DNA of 64,000 bases from assembly GCF_006438875.1 (NCBI RefSeq), contig NZ_RCZH01000010.1:136758-200757 (forward strand), read 5' to 3'. This document shows, piece after piece, positions 45,973 to 54,439 of the stretch. Origin of the DNA: Flavobacterium pectinovorum (lineage in GTDB: Bacteria > Bacteroidota > Bacteroidia > Flavobacteriales > Flavobacteriaceae). How positions within the stretch are numbered: position 1 is the stretch's first letter; each line of letters opens with the position of its first letter. The position numbers and the translations under genes were made by a program. The notes under the pieces are model-generated. The model ran no database searches. It was not told where the DNA came from and saw only the letters and a program-made list of their open reading frames with translations.

Positions 45973-47175
45973 ATGTTCAAAAGCGTTTTCATAAAGACAA
46001 TTTATATTAAACCAGTAATCGTTTTACTGCTTTTTTGTAGTTCAGCAATAGCCCAGAATAATATCATTTCGAATAATTCAAAATGGTCTGAAAAAACAGC
46101 ACTTACAATTTTAAACAATTATCCAAAAGCCTGGCAGATCGACGGAAATGAAAAACCAAAATGGGATTATAAAATGGGGTTTTTATTGTTTTCTTTTGAA
46201 AAATTATACCAGAAAACAAACGATTCAAAATACCTGAATTATATAAAAGAATATGCCGATGAAATGATCGACAGTTCTGGAAATATTAAGAAATATGAGG
46301 AGAAAGAATACAATATTGATTATGTAAATCCGGGTAAAATTCTTTTTAATTTATATGATATATCAAAAGACAATCGCTATCAGAAAGTACTTGTACAATT
46401 AAGAAAACAACTCGAAAATCAACCCAGAACGGCAAGCGGAGGATTTTGGCACAAAGAAATATATCCAAATCAAATGTGGATTGACGGTTTGTATATGGCG
46501 GAACCTTTTTATACACAATATACTGTTACGTATGAAAATGGAAAAAGTTTGGATGATATTGCAAAACAATTCGAATTGGTTCAGAATCATCTGACAGATA
46601 AAAAAACGGGTTTAGTTTATCAATGTTGGGATGAAAGCAAACAAATTGCGTGGGCAAATCCGGAAACGGGAACATCGCCAACAATCTGGGGACGAGGAAT
46701 TGGCTGGTACATGATGGCACTTGTTGAAACGCTGGATTATTATCCAAAATCACATCCAAATTATAAAACGTTAATAGGTTATCTGAATCAGATATCAAAA
46801 AGTGTAATTCAATATAAAAGTTCTTCGGGATTATGGTATCAGGTTGCCGATAAACCGGAGTTAAAAGGAAATTATTTAGAACCTTCGGCTTCAGCCATGA
46901 TCATTTATGCTTTGGCAAAAGGCAGTGATAAAGGATATTTAACGTCAAATTATAAAAAAACCGCACAGAAATCTTTTGATGCTTTTATAAAAGAATTTGT
47001 AAAAGTTGGAGAAGCGGGAGAAATAAATATTCTAAATGTATCGCCGAGTGTTGGTCTGGGAGGAAAACCTTTTAGAGATGGTACAAATGAATATTATATT
47101 AGCGGAAAAACGAAAGATAACGGTTCGCCTGCTTTAGCGGCATTTTTGTTGAGTGCGCTTGAATTAGAAAAGTAG
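45973..47175 (+). CDS. GH105 unsaturated rhamnogalacturonyl/glucuronyl hydrolase, 400 aa
   Basis: Releases the unsaturated uronate from the non-reducing end of lyase products; this spontaneously becomes the KduI substrate. The ATG at 45973 is preferred over an upstream TTG; the signal peptide ends near SSAIAQ. An alpha6/alpha6-barrel with the catalytic Asp in NQMWIDGLYMAEP (Asp171 from this start). The position that in the neighbour paralogue reads YHAWDE is YQCWDE here (Gln217 instead of His), which may change substrate binding. First of two tandem GH105 genes. Confidence 0.9.
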   Translation: MFKSVFIKTIYIKPVIVLLLFCSSAIAQNNIISNNSKWSEKTALTILNNYPKAWQIDGNEKPKWDYKMGFLLFSFEKLYQKTNDSKYLNYIKEYADEMIDSSGNIKKYEEKEYNIDYVNPGKILFNLYDISKDNRYQKVLVQLRKQLENQPRTASGGFWHKEIYPNQMWIDGLYMAEPFYTQYTVTYENGKSLDDIAKQFELVQNHLTDKKTGLVYQCWDESKQIAWANPETGTSPTIWGRGIGWYMMALVETLDYYPKSHPNYKTLIGYLNQISKSVIQYKSSSGLWYQVADKPELKGNYLEPSASAMIIYALAKGSDKGYLTSNYKKTAQKSFDAFIKEFVKVGEAGEINILNVSPSVGLGGKPFRDGTNEYYISGKTKDNGSPALAAFLLSALELEK

Positions 47176-47211
47176 AAAATCATTAAGTATAACTCATTAA
47201 AAGTTTACTTA

Positions 47212-47343
47212 AACACATAGAAACATAGATTTTAAGTGTAAAAAAGAAAACAAAAAGAAACACGTTTCTCACACATAGCAAACTATGTGCATTAAAATAA
47301 GTGAAACGCCTTTTTTAGGAGAAAAACTATGTTTCTATGTGTT
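47212..47343. repeat. 17-bp inverted repeat between the GH105 genes
   Basis: AACACATAGAAACATAG (47212-47228) and its exact reverse complement (47327-47343), the same word pair as at 12551-12697. Inside, CACATAG (47274-47280) pairs with CTATGTG (47283-47289 region), giving a nested hairpin. Confidence 0.8.
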
Positions 47344-47394
47344 AGAATAATCACGATAAATGAAAAATAGAAATAAAATATAATTAGAGTAAAA

Positions 47395-48615
47395 ATGAAA
47401 AATAATAAAAAACAAGGTTATTTAGCATCCGTTTTATTGATCTGCGCAATGGTTTTTACGAGTTGTATAGTGACTTCGCAGGAACCGAAAAGTACTGATA
47501 TTGTTATTTCTAAAGATATGAAATGGTCTGATAAAATGGCTTTAACAATAATGAAACGTCATCCTGAAGCCTATATGATCGACGATGCCAAGACACCAAA
47601 ATGGGATTATGTTCATGGCTTGGTTTTGCATTCCATCGAAGAATTGTATAAAAAAAATCCTGACCCAAGATATCCTGTTTATATAAAAGGATATGTAGAT
47701 TCTTTTGTTGAGAATGACGGAAATATTAAAACGTATGATCTTGATAATTATAATATTGACATGGTGGTTTCGGGCCGTTTACTTTTTAAGATTTATGAAA
47801 CTACAAAAGAAGAAAAATACCTAAAAGCATTACAATTGCTTCGCAAACAATTGACGGAACAGCCAAGAACGGAAAGCGGCGGATTCTGGCACAAGAAAAT
47901 CTATCCAAACCAAATGTGGCTAGATGGTTTGTATATGGGCGAACCATTTTATGCAGAATACACTACTGCTTTTGAAAATGGTAAACAATTGGATGATGTA
48001 GCAAAACAATTTGAACTGATTCAAAAACACGCCACAGATCCTAAAACAGGATTATTATATCACGCTTGGGACGAAAGCAAACAAATGGCGTGGGCAAATA
48101 AAGAAACCGGAACTTCGCCAAATTTCTGGTCAAGAGCTTTGGGATGGTATGCAATGGCACTTGTAGATGTGTTGGATTATTTCCCAAAAGACCATCCAAA
48201 ACAAAAAGAATTAGTAGGATATTTGAATAGTGTTTCGGCAGCTTTAGCCAAATATCAGGATAAATCAGGTTTGTGGTATCAGGTAACAGACAAAGGAAAC
48301 AAAGAAGGAAATTACCTTGAAGCATCAGGATCATCGATGTTTGCGTATGCTTTTGCAAAAGGAGCAAACAAAGGATATTTGCCTGCAAAATATAAAAAGT
48401 TAGCTAATAAAGCTTTTGATGGTTTAACAAAACAATTGATAAAAGTCGATGCCGATGGAGGAATTACATTAACGCAAGCTTGTGCAGTAGCTGGTTTGGG
48501 CGGTAAACCATATCGCGATGGTTCGTATGAATATTACGTTAAGGAACGAAAAAAAGACAATGATCCTAAAGCAACCGGACCTTTTATTTTGGCGGCTTTA
48601 GAATTGGGTCGATAA
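47395..48615 (+). CDS. GH105 unsaturated rhamnogalacturonyl hydrolase, lipoprotein, 406 aa
   Basis: Second, clearly homologous GH105 enzyme. The lipobox VFTSC (Cys24) predicts lipid anchoring, unlike its neighbour. Catalytic Asp177 in NQMWLDGLYMGEP and the conserved His223 in LLYHAWDES are present, as in characterised YteR/YesR-type enzymes, so it looks fully active. Other blocks: SGGFWHKKIYPNQMW, GTSPNFWSRALGWYAMALVDVLDYFP and VAGLGGKPYRDGSYEYY. Lies 220 bases after the first GH105 gene across an inverted repeat. Confidence 0.92.
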   Translation: MKNNKKQGYLASVLLICAMVFTSCIVTSQEPKSTDIVISKDMKWSDKMALTIMKRHPEAYMIDDAKTPKWDYVHGLVLHSIEELYKKNPDPRYPVYIKGYVDSFVENDGNIKTYDLDNYNIDMVVSGRLLFKIYETTKEEKYLKALQLLRKQLTEQPRTESGGFWHKKIYPNQMWLDGLYMGEPFYAEYTTAFENGKQLDDVAKQFELIQKHATDPKTGLLYHAWDESKQMAWANKETGTSPNFWSRALGWYAMALVDVLDYFPKDHPKQKELVGYLNSVSAALAKYQDKSGLWYQVTDKGNKEGNYLEASGSSMFAYAFAKGANKGYLPAKYKKLANKAFDGLTKQLIKVDADGGITLTQACAVAGLGGKPYRDGSYEYYVKERKKDNDPKATGPFILAALELGR

Positions 48616-48639
48616 TTATAATAAAAGAATAGCGATACA

Positions 48640-48905
48640 GTTTGTCATTTCGACGGAGGAAACTCGAGCGACAGCGAACAGACGAAGTAAATCACACTAT
48701 CCCGAAGCTTCGGGACACAATCAAAATCGCCAATCTGTGTCGAGCTACGAGTGTGATTTCTCCCTTGGGGCGAAATGACAAGATAAGCGAAAAGATTCTC
48801 ATGAAAATGAGTGCCATAGCCCCGATAGTCCCGAAGCTTCGGGAGGAAATCCTTTTTCTGGCTTTTTTAGCCAGAAAAAGATTGAAACGAATAGCGGGAA
48901 ATAGC
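48640..48905. repeat. structured intergenic repeats before the GH43 gene
   Basis: The 320-base gap has no gene. GTCATTTCGACGGAGGAAAC at 48643 faces GGGGCGAAATGACAAG near 48770, with two pairing words (ATCACACT / AGTGTGAT) inside. TCCCGAAGCTTCGGGA occurs at 48700-48715 and 48829-48844. From 48810, GCCATAGCCCCGATAG faces GAATAGCGGGAAATAGCTCC around a hairpin CTTTTTCTGGCT / AGCCAGAAAAAG (48861-48890). ORFs called here are only translations of these repeats. Confidence 0.8.
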
Positions 48906-48936
48906 TCCAAAAAACATTATACATATAAAAACAATA

Positions 48937-50538
48937 ATGAAAAACACAAAAGTCCTTTTCCTTTTATGGTCGGTATTCGTGATGCAAAAGAATTTTGCTC
49001 AGGTTTGGGTGCCCGATAATGGAGACGGAACTTATACAAATCCTATAATTCACGCTGATTATTCGGATCCTGATGTTGTGCGTGTTGGAGATGATTTTTA
49101 TATGACGGCATCATCTTTTAATTGTATTCCGGGATTGCCTGTTTTGCATTCTAAAGATCTGGTAAACTGGAAAATTATTGGATATGCACTATCGAAACAG
49201 CCGCCATTTGAAACCTATAATAAAGTACAGCACGGAAATGGCGTTTGGGCACCAAGTATTACTTTTCATAACAATGAATTTTATATTTATTACCCCGATC
49301 CTGATTTTGGAATTTACATGATAAAAGCCCAAAAAGCCGAAGGCCCTTGGTCGGAACCGCTTTTGGTAAAAGCAGGAATTGGATTGATAGATCCTAGTCC
49401 GTTATGGGATGATGGCGGGAAAAATTATGTGGTTCATGCCTTTGCAGGAAGTCGGGCGCAAATAAAAAGTTTATTGGTGGTTTGCAGCATGAATGCCGAT
49501 GGAACTGTCATTAATAATGACGAAGTAATGGTGATTGACGGACACGAAAGCGAAGGTACAATCGAAGGTCCAAAATTTTATAAAAGAAACAATTACTACT
49601 ATATTTTTGCTCCTGCTGGTGGAGTTGCAACGGGTTGGCAGACGGTTTTGAGATCAAAAAATGTCTTTGGTCCTTATGAAAAGAAGAAAGTTCTCGAACA
49701 AGGAAAAACAGCTGTAAACGGTCCGCATCAAGGTGCTTGGGTACAAACACAAACGGGCGAAAATTGGTTTATACATTTTCAGGATAAAGGCGCTTATGGC
49801 AGAATTTTGCATCTCGAACCTATGAAATGGGAAAAAGATTGGCCAATTATAGGACAGGATTTGGATGGAAACGGAATTGGAGAACCTGTTTCTACATTTA
49901 AAAAACCAAATGTAGGTAAGGAATATTCAATAGAAGTTCCTGCAACATCAGGTGAATTTAACGAACCTAAATTAGGTTTGCAATGGCAATGGCAGGCAAA
50001 TTCTCAAATCAATTGGGGATTTCCGACGAGTTTGGGATATTTGAATTTATTTTGTTTACCAACGATCAAAAACAATCAGAAAATATTTGACGCTCCAAAC
50101 TCATTATTACAAAAATTTCCTGCTGAAGAATTTTCGGCTACAGCCAAATTAACTTTTAATAGCAGATTAAACGGAGAATCTACAGGACTTGTGATAATGG
50201 GACTGGATTATAGTTATTTGTGCTTTAAAAATGATAACGGAAAATTGTATTTAAGCCAGAAAACCGGAACTTTTGATAAAACAATTTCAGAAAATGAAAG
50301 TAAACCGATTCTGATTTCTAACAATACAATTTACCTGAGAGTAAAAATTAAAAAGGGAGGCGTTTGTAATTTCTTTTACAGTTTAGACGATAAAGAGTAT
50401 AAATCAATTGGATCTGTTTTTGTGGCTAAAGAAGGAAAATGGATTGGCGCAAAATTAGGACTTTTTGCCTTGAGCGAAAAAATAACAAATGATTCTGGAA
50501 ATGTTGCAGTTGATTGGTTTAGAGTAAATAAGAATTAG
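48937..50538 (+). CDS. GH43-family glycoside hydrolase, 533 aa
   Basis: Five-bladed beta-propeller enzyme that removes arabinose, xylose or galactose side chains from pectin; which one is not resolvable by eye. The signal peptide ends near KNFAQ. The GH43 triad is visible: base Asp in HADYSDPDVVRVGDDFYM, pKa-modulating Asp in GLIDPSPLWDDGG, and acid Glu in SEGTIEGPKFYKRNNYYYIF. A C-terminal beta-sandwich (about 330-533) follows, as in the GH43 enzymes with an XynB-like C-terminal domain. It lies between the GH105 and pectate lyase genes of the locus. Confidence 0.9.
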   Translation: MKNTKVLFLLWSVFVMQKNFAQVWVPDNGDGTYTNPIIHADYSDPDVVRVGDDFYMTASSFNCIPGLPVLHSKDLVNWKIIGYALSKQPPFETYNKVQHGNGVWAPSITFHNNEFYIYYPDPDFGIYMIKAQKAEGPWSEPLLVKAGIGLIDPSPLWDDGGKNYVVHAFAGSRAQIKSLLVVCSMNADGTVINNDEVMVIDGHESEGTIEGPKFYKRNNYYYIFAPAGGVATGWQTVLRSKNVFGPYEKKKVLEQGKTAVNGPHQGAWVQTQTGENWFIHFQDKGAYGRILHLEPMKWEKDWPIIGQDLDGNGIGEPVSTFKKPNVGKEYSIEVPATSGEFNEPKLGLQWQWQANSQINWGFPTSLGYLNLFCLPTIKNNQKIFDAPNSLLQKFPAEEFSATAKLTFNSRLNGESTGLVIMGLDYSYLCFKNDNGKLYLSQKTGTFDKTISENESKPILISNNTIYLRVKIKKGGVCNFFYSLDDKEYKSIGSVFVAKEGKWIGAKLGLFALSEKITNDSGNVAVDWFRVNKN

Positions 50539-50597
50539 TAGTAATATAGATGACTTTTTACATTCAGTCAAAAGGGGCAAATAAAAATTAATAGAAA

Positions 50598-52607
50598 ATG
50601 ATTCAATTAAAAAAAACGATAGTATTTATTCTGTTTATTGCAAGTTTTGGGACAAATGCTCAGAATACGTTCAAAAATTGGCCTGATATTATTCGGAAAA
50701 ATGATGCGGATTGGTTTGCTTCGGCGGAAGCCAAAAATATTGCCGAGAATGTTTTGCTTTACCAACGAAATATTGGCGGATGGCCAAAAAATATCCAAAT
50801 GCAAAATCCGCTTAGCGAAACAGAAAAGCAAAAATTGACTGTATTAAAAAGTGATTTGCACGAGATTACAACAGATAATGGAGCAACGTGTCAGGAAATG
50901 CTTTTTATGTCTAAAATGTATGCGCAGGTTAAAGACGAGAGATATAAAGAATCTTTTTTAAAAGGATTGAATTATTTACTTGAAGCACAATATAATAATG
51001 GCGGATGGCCACAGTTTTATCCCTTAAAAAAAGGCTATTATACGCATATTACTTACAATGACGATTCGATGGTTAATATCATGAACATCATGAAGAAAGT
51101 AGGTGAAGAAACAGGTTTTTTCAGTATAAAACCTCCCAAAGAAATTGTCGAAAAAGCAAAGAAATCTTTCGATAAAGGAATTGATTGCATCTTAAAAACA
51201 CAATACAAACAAAATGGAGTTTTAACAGCTTGGTGCGCACAGCATGATGAAGTTAGTCTGGCTCCGGCAAATGCGAGAGCTTTTGAACTGGCATCGTTAA
51301 GTGGTTATGAATCTGCAAAGATTGTATTGCTTTTAATGTCGGTCGAAAAGCCATCGGCGGAAATTATTACGGCTGTCAAAAGTGCTCAGGCTTGGTTTGA
51401 AAAAACAAAAATTACGAATCTCGAAGAAAAACGTGTTTTGAACGACGCTGGAAAAATCATAGATAAAAAAATGATTGTTACTCAAAATGCTGCACCAATT
51501 TGGGCAAGATTTATGGATCTTGAAACTAACGAACCTTTCTTTTGTGATCGTGACGGAATTAGAAAAAAGTCATTGGAAGAGATTGGTTCAGAGCGTAGAA
51601 ACGGTTATAGTTGGTATACTGATGCTCCAAAAGAAGTACTTAAAAAATATGCTTCATGGGCGATTAAAAATGGCGTAAAAGTTTCGGGAACAGAAACATC
51701 AGATAAAAAAAAAGATAATTCGATAACCGTTGCTTTAGACGGTTCGGGAGATTTTACAAAGATTCAGGACGCTATAAATACTTGTCCTTCATTTCCATAT
51801 GAAAAAGTTACGGTTTTTATAAAAAATGGAATCTACAACGAAAAAATTCGAATTCCGGAATGGAACACGCACATCGCTTTGATTGGAGAAAGTAAAGAAA
51901 ATACCATTATTAGTTTTGATGACAATTTTGCAAAAATAAATACGGGACGAAACAGCACTTTTTTCACGTACACTATTTTGGTAGAAGGTGATGATTTTTT
52001 GGCTTCAAATTTAACTATTAAAAATGCGTCAGGCGATAACGGGCAGGCAATCGCATTATCGTTAGTTGCAAATCGTGCCAAAATTTCAAACTGTAATATT
52101 CTGGGAAATCAGGATACTTTGTATCTGTCTGGAAAAAACGCCAAACAATATTTTAAAGATTGTTATATTGAAGGTACAACCGATTTTATTTTTGGAAGTG
52201 CAACCGCTTTATTTGAAAATTGCGAAATTAAAAGTCTAAAAAACTCTTATATCACAGCGGCTTCAACTCCTCAGGATTCTGTCTTTGGATTTGTTTTTAA
52301 AGATTGTAAACTTACATCAGATGCTGCAGCAACGGCAGTTTATTTAGGACGTCCCTGGCGTATTTATGCAAAAACGGTTTATATAAATTGTGATATGGGA
52401 AAACATATCAGACCGGAAGGCTGGGAAAATTGGTCGAAGCCAGAAGCGGAGAAGAGTGCTTTTTACGCCGAATACAATTGCAAAGGAGAAGGATTTCAGC
52501 CCACAAAAAGAGTTTCATGGTCACATCAGCTTAAAAAGAAAGAAATTGCAAATTATACAATCGAAAACATTCTGAAAGATTCGGTTGAAAATTGGTACTC
52601 GAAGTAA
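50598..52607 (+). CDS. PL10 pectate lyase - CE8 pectin methylesterase fusion, 669 aa
   Basis: Bifunctional pectin enzyme. The signal peptide is about 1-21 (ending TNAQ). PL10 domain about 40-340: VLLYQRNIGGWPKNIQM, TTDNGATCQEMLFMSKMY, YNNGGWPQFYPLKKGYYTHITYNDDSM, AWCAQHDEVSLAP and GYSWYTDAPKEVLKKYASW. CE8 domain from about 372 (ITVALDGSGDFTKIQDAINTCP), with the catalytic GNQDTLY (Gln505, Asp506), TDFIFG (Asp529) and LGRPW (Arg585, Trp587) all intact. The esterase exposes free galacturonate stretches that the lyase can cleave by beta-elimination. Located in the GH43 - GH28 series on the same strand. Confidence 0.93.
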   Translation: MIQLKKTIVFILFIASFGTNAQNTFKNWPDIIRKNDADWFASAEAKNIAENVLLYQRNIGGWPKNIQMQNPLSETEKQKLTVLKSDLHEITTDNGATCQEMLFMSKMYAQVKDERYKESFLKGLNYLLEAQYNNGGWPQFYPLKKGYYTHITYNDDSMVNIMNIMKKVGEETGFFSIKPPKEIVEKAKKSFDKGIDCILKTQYKQNGVLTAWCAQHDEVSLAPANARAFELASLSGYESAKIVLLLMSVEKPSAEIITAVKSAQAWFEKTKITNLEEKRVLNDAGKIIDKKMIVTQNAAPIWARFMDLETNEPFFCDRDGIRKKSLEEIGSERRNGYSWYTDAPKEVLKKYASWAIKNGVKVSGTETSDKKKDNSITVALDGSGDFTKIQDAINTCPSFPYEKVTVFIKNGIYNEKIRIPEWNTHIALIGESKENTIISFDDNFAKINTGRNSTFFTYTILVEGDDFLASNLTIKNASGDNGQAIALSLVANRAKISNCNILGNQDTLYLSGKNAKQYFKDCYIEGTTDFIFGSATALFENCEIKSLKNSYITAASTPQDSVFGFVFKDCKLTSDAAATAVYLGRPWRIYAKTVYINCDMGKHIRPEGWENWSKPEAEKSAFYAEYNCKGEGFQPTKRVSWSHQLKKKEIANYTIENILKDSVENWYSK

Positions 52608-52737
52608 AAAAATAGCCCACGGATTGTACGGATTAAACAGATGAACGCTGATTTTTTTAATTATTTAAAACAATAAGTTAGGTGGTGAAAATCTGCTTAA
52701 TCTGCCTAATCTGCGAGCAAAAAAAACAGCTACAATT

Positions 52738-54087
52738 ATGAATCTAAAATATTTAATTTTTCTTCTTATCTCATTGACTTCTTTTGATCAGAATAACGAA
52801 TTTCCGACAGCAAAAGTAGATTCTATTGTCAATAGAATTCAGCTTCCTGTAATTCCTTCATATCAAATTAATGTGTTGAAAATAGGAGCAAAAGGAGATT
52901 CTATATTCAACAATAAACGAGCTTTTGACAAAGCAATGGCATTGTGTAAAAAGAACAATGGCGGAACGATTATTGTCCCAAAAGGAATTTATAAAATCAA
53001 CGGACCAATTCATTTTGTGAGTAATGTAAATCTTAAACTGGAAAAAGAAGCCAAAATTAAGTTTAGCGACAAACCCGAAGATTATTTACCAATGGTTTTA
53101 ACTAGTTGGGAAGGAACAATGCTTTATAATTACAGTCCGCTAATCTATGCATACGAATGCTCAAATATTGCGATAACTGGCGAAGGAACAATCGACGGAG
53201 AAGGAGGTAAGATCTGGAAAAGTTTTAAAGCGAAAGAAGGAAACGGAAAAAATCTGAGTCGGGAAATGAACCATAATTCAGTTCCAATAAAAGACAGAAA
53301 GTTTGGAGAAGGTTTCTTTTTGCGTCCGCAAATGATTCAGTTTTTTAACTGCAAAAACATTCTGGTCGAAAATATCCGAATAGAGAATTCGCCTTTCTGG
53401 TGTTTGCATTTACTGAAATCACAAAGCGTTACTGTTCGTGGCATTAGCTACAAATCACTAAATTATAATAACGACGGAATTGATCCTGAATATGCAAAAG
53501 ATGTTTTAATTGAAAATGTCACTTTTGATAATGGCGATGATAATGTTGCCATTAAAGCAGGAAGAGATCATGAAGGAAGAGCAAATTCGGCTACACCAAG
53601 TGAAAATATTGTGATCAGAAATTGCAATTTCAAAGGACTTCATGGTGTTGTTATTGGAAGTGAAATGTCTGCCGGAGTTCAAAATGTTTATGTAGAAAAT
53701 TGTAAAACAGCTGGCTACTTAAAAAGAGGAATCTACCTAAAAACCAATGCAGACCGAGGAGGTTTTATTAAAAACGTTTTTGTTCGAAATATTCAATTCG
53801 ATGAGGTAGAAGATTGTTTGTATATCACAGCAAATTACCATGGCGAAGGACATGGTTTTCAGTCGGAAATATCAAATATAAATTTTTCGAATATAATATG
53901 CAATAAAGCAACAGAATCCGGAATTGTAATTCAGGGTTTTCAAGACAAGAAAATTCGCAATATTACTTTAAACAAGATCGAAATTAAGTGGGCGAAAAAT
54001 GCAATATCAAATGAAAATGCAGAGAATGTTTTAATGACAGATGTTTTTATTGGAGAAAAAGCAACAGTACCTACAGCGGCTAAATGA
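52738..54087 (+). CDS. divergent GH28-family glycoside hydrolase, 449 aa
   Basis: Second GH28 enzyme. A short N-terminal hydrophobic segment (LKYLIFLLISLTS) serves as signal peptide but lacks a clear lipobox. Signatures: NND (244-246), GDD (266-268), an HG at 302-303 in FKGLHGVVIGSE, and YLK (333-335) where classical polygalacturonases have RIK. The catalytic Asp residues are kept, but the altered RIK and the Leu before HG point to a different subsite specificity, e.g. an exo-acting or rhamnogalacturonan-type enzyme. Follows the PL10-CE8 gene by 130 bases. Confidence 0.88.
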   Translation: MNLKYLIFLLISLTSFDQNNEFPTAKVDSIVNRIQLPVIPSYQINVLKIGAKGDSIFNNKRAFDKAMALCKKNNGGTIIVPKGIYKINGPIHFVSNVNLKLEKEAKIKFSDKPEDYLPMVLTSWEGTMLYNYSPLIYAYECSNIAITGEGTIDGEGGKIWKSFKAKEGNGKNLSREMNHNSVPIKDRKFGEGFFLRPQMIQFFNCKNILVENIRIENSPFWCLHLLKSQSVTVRGISYKSLNYNNDGIDPEYAKDVLIENVTFDNGDDNVAIKAGRDHEGRANSATPSENIVIRNCNFKGLHGVVIGSEMSAGVQNVYVENCKTAGYLKRGIYLKTNADRGGFIKNVFVRNIQFDEVEDCLYITANYHGEGHGFQSEISNINFSNIICNKATESGIVIQGFQDKKIRNITLNKIEIKWAKNAISNENAENVLMTDVFIGEKATVPTAAK

Positions 54088-54439
54088 GTTTTTTTGAGGT
54101 GCAGAGGTTCAAAGCAGCAAAGTTACAAAGGAGCAAAGGAGCAAAGGTGCAGAGGGGTAAAGTTTTTTTGTTTCAAATTCCAAGTTTTAGCGTAAAGTAA
54201 CCAATCTTGAAAGAGTTCTGAAGGAACAAAATATATTGTAGGGATGTCCCGAAGCTTCGGGATTAATCCGTCCTTCGCAAAGTAAACGTAATCTTGTCAT
54301 GCCGAAAAACGAGGGATCACACAATGAAACTAATACAAGAAACTAAAAAACAAACAGAAAAAATCTGTTTAAATCTGTAAAATTCGTGTGCCATTAACCA
54401 CAATCTTGTCATTAAAATATAAAAAATCTAGAAAAAAAA
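54088..54439. repeat. repeat-bearing spacer before the CE12 gene
   Basis: No gene. Contains a degenerate tandem array of GCAAAGGA-like units (54101-54160), the palindrome TCCCGAAGCTTCGGGA (54247-54262) framed by ATCC/GGAT words (GTAGGGATG ... TTAATCCGTCC), and a fragment CTTGTCATGCCGA like the GTCATTTCGA element at 48.6 kb. Confidence 0.75.

Noticed and set aside
48642..49019. 125-aa plus-strand ORF (and a minus-strand one of 72 aa) before GH43
   Set aside because: Translations of intergenic repeats; the first also overlaps the GH43 start in another frame.
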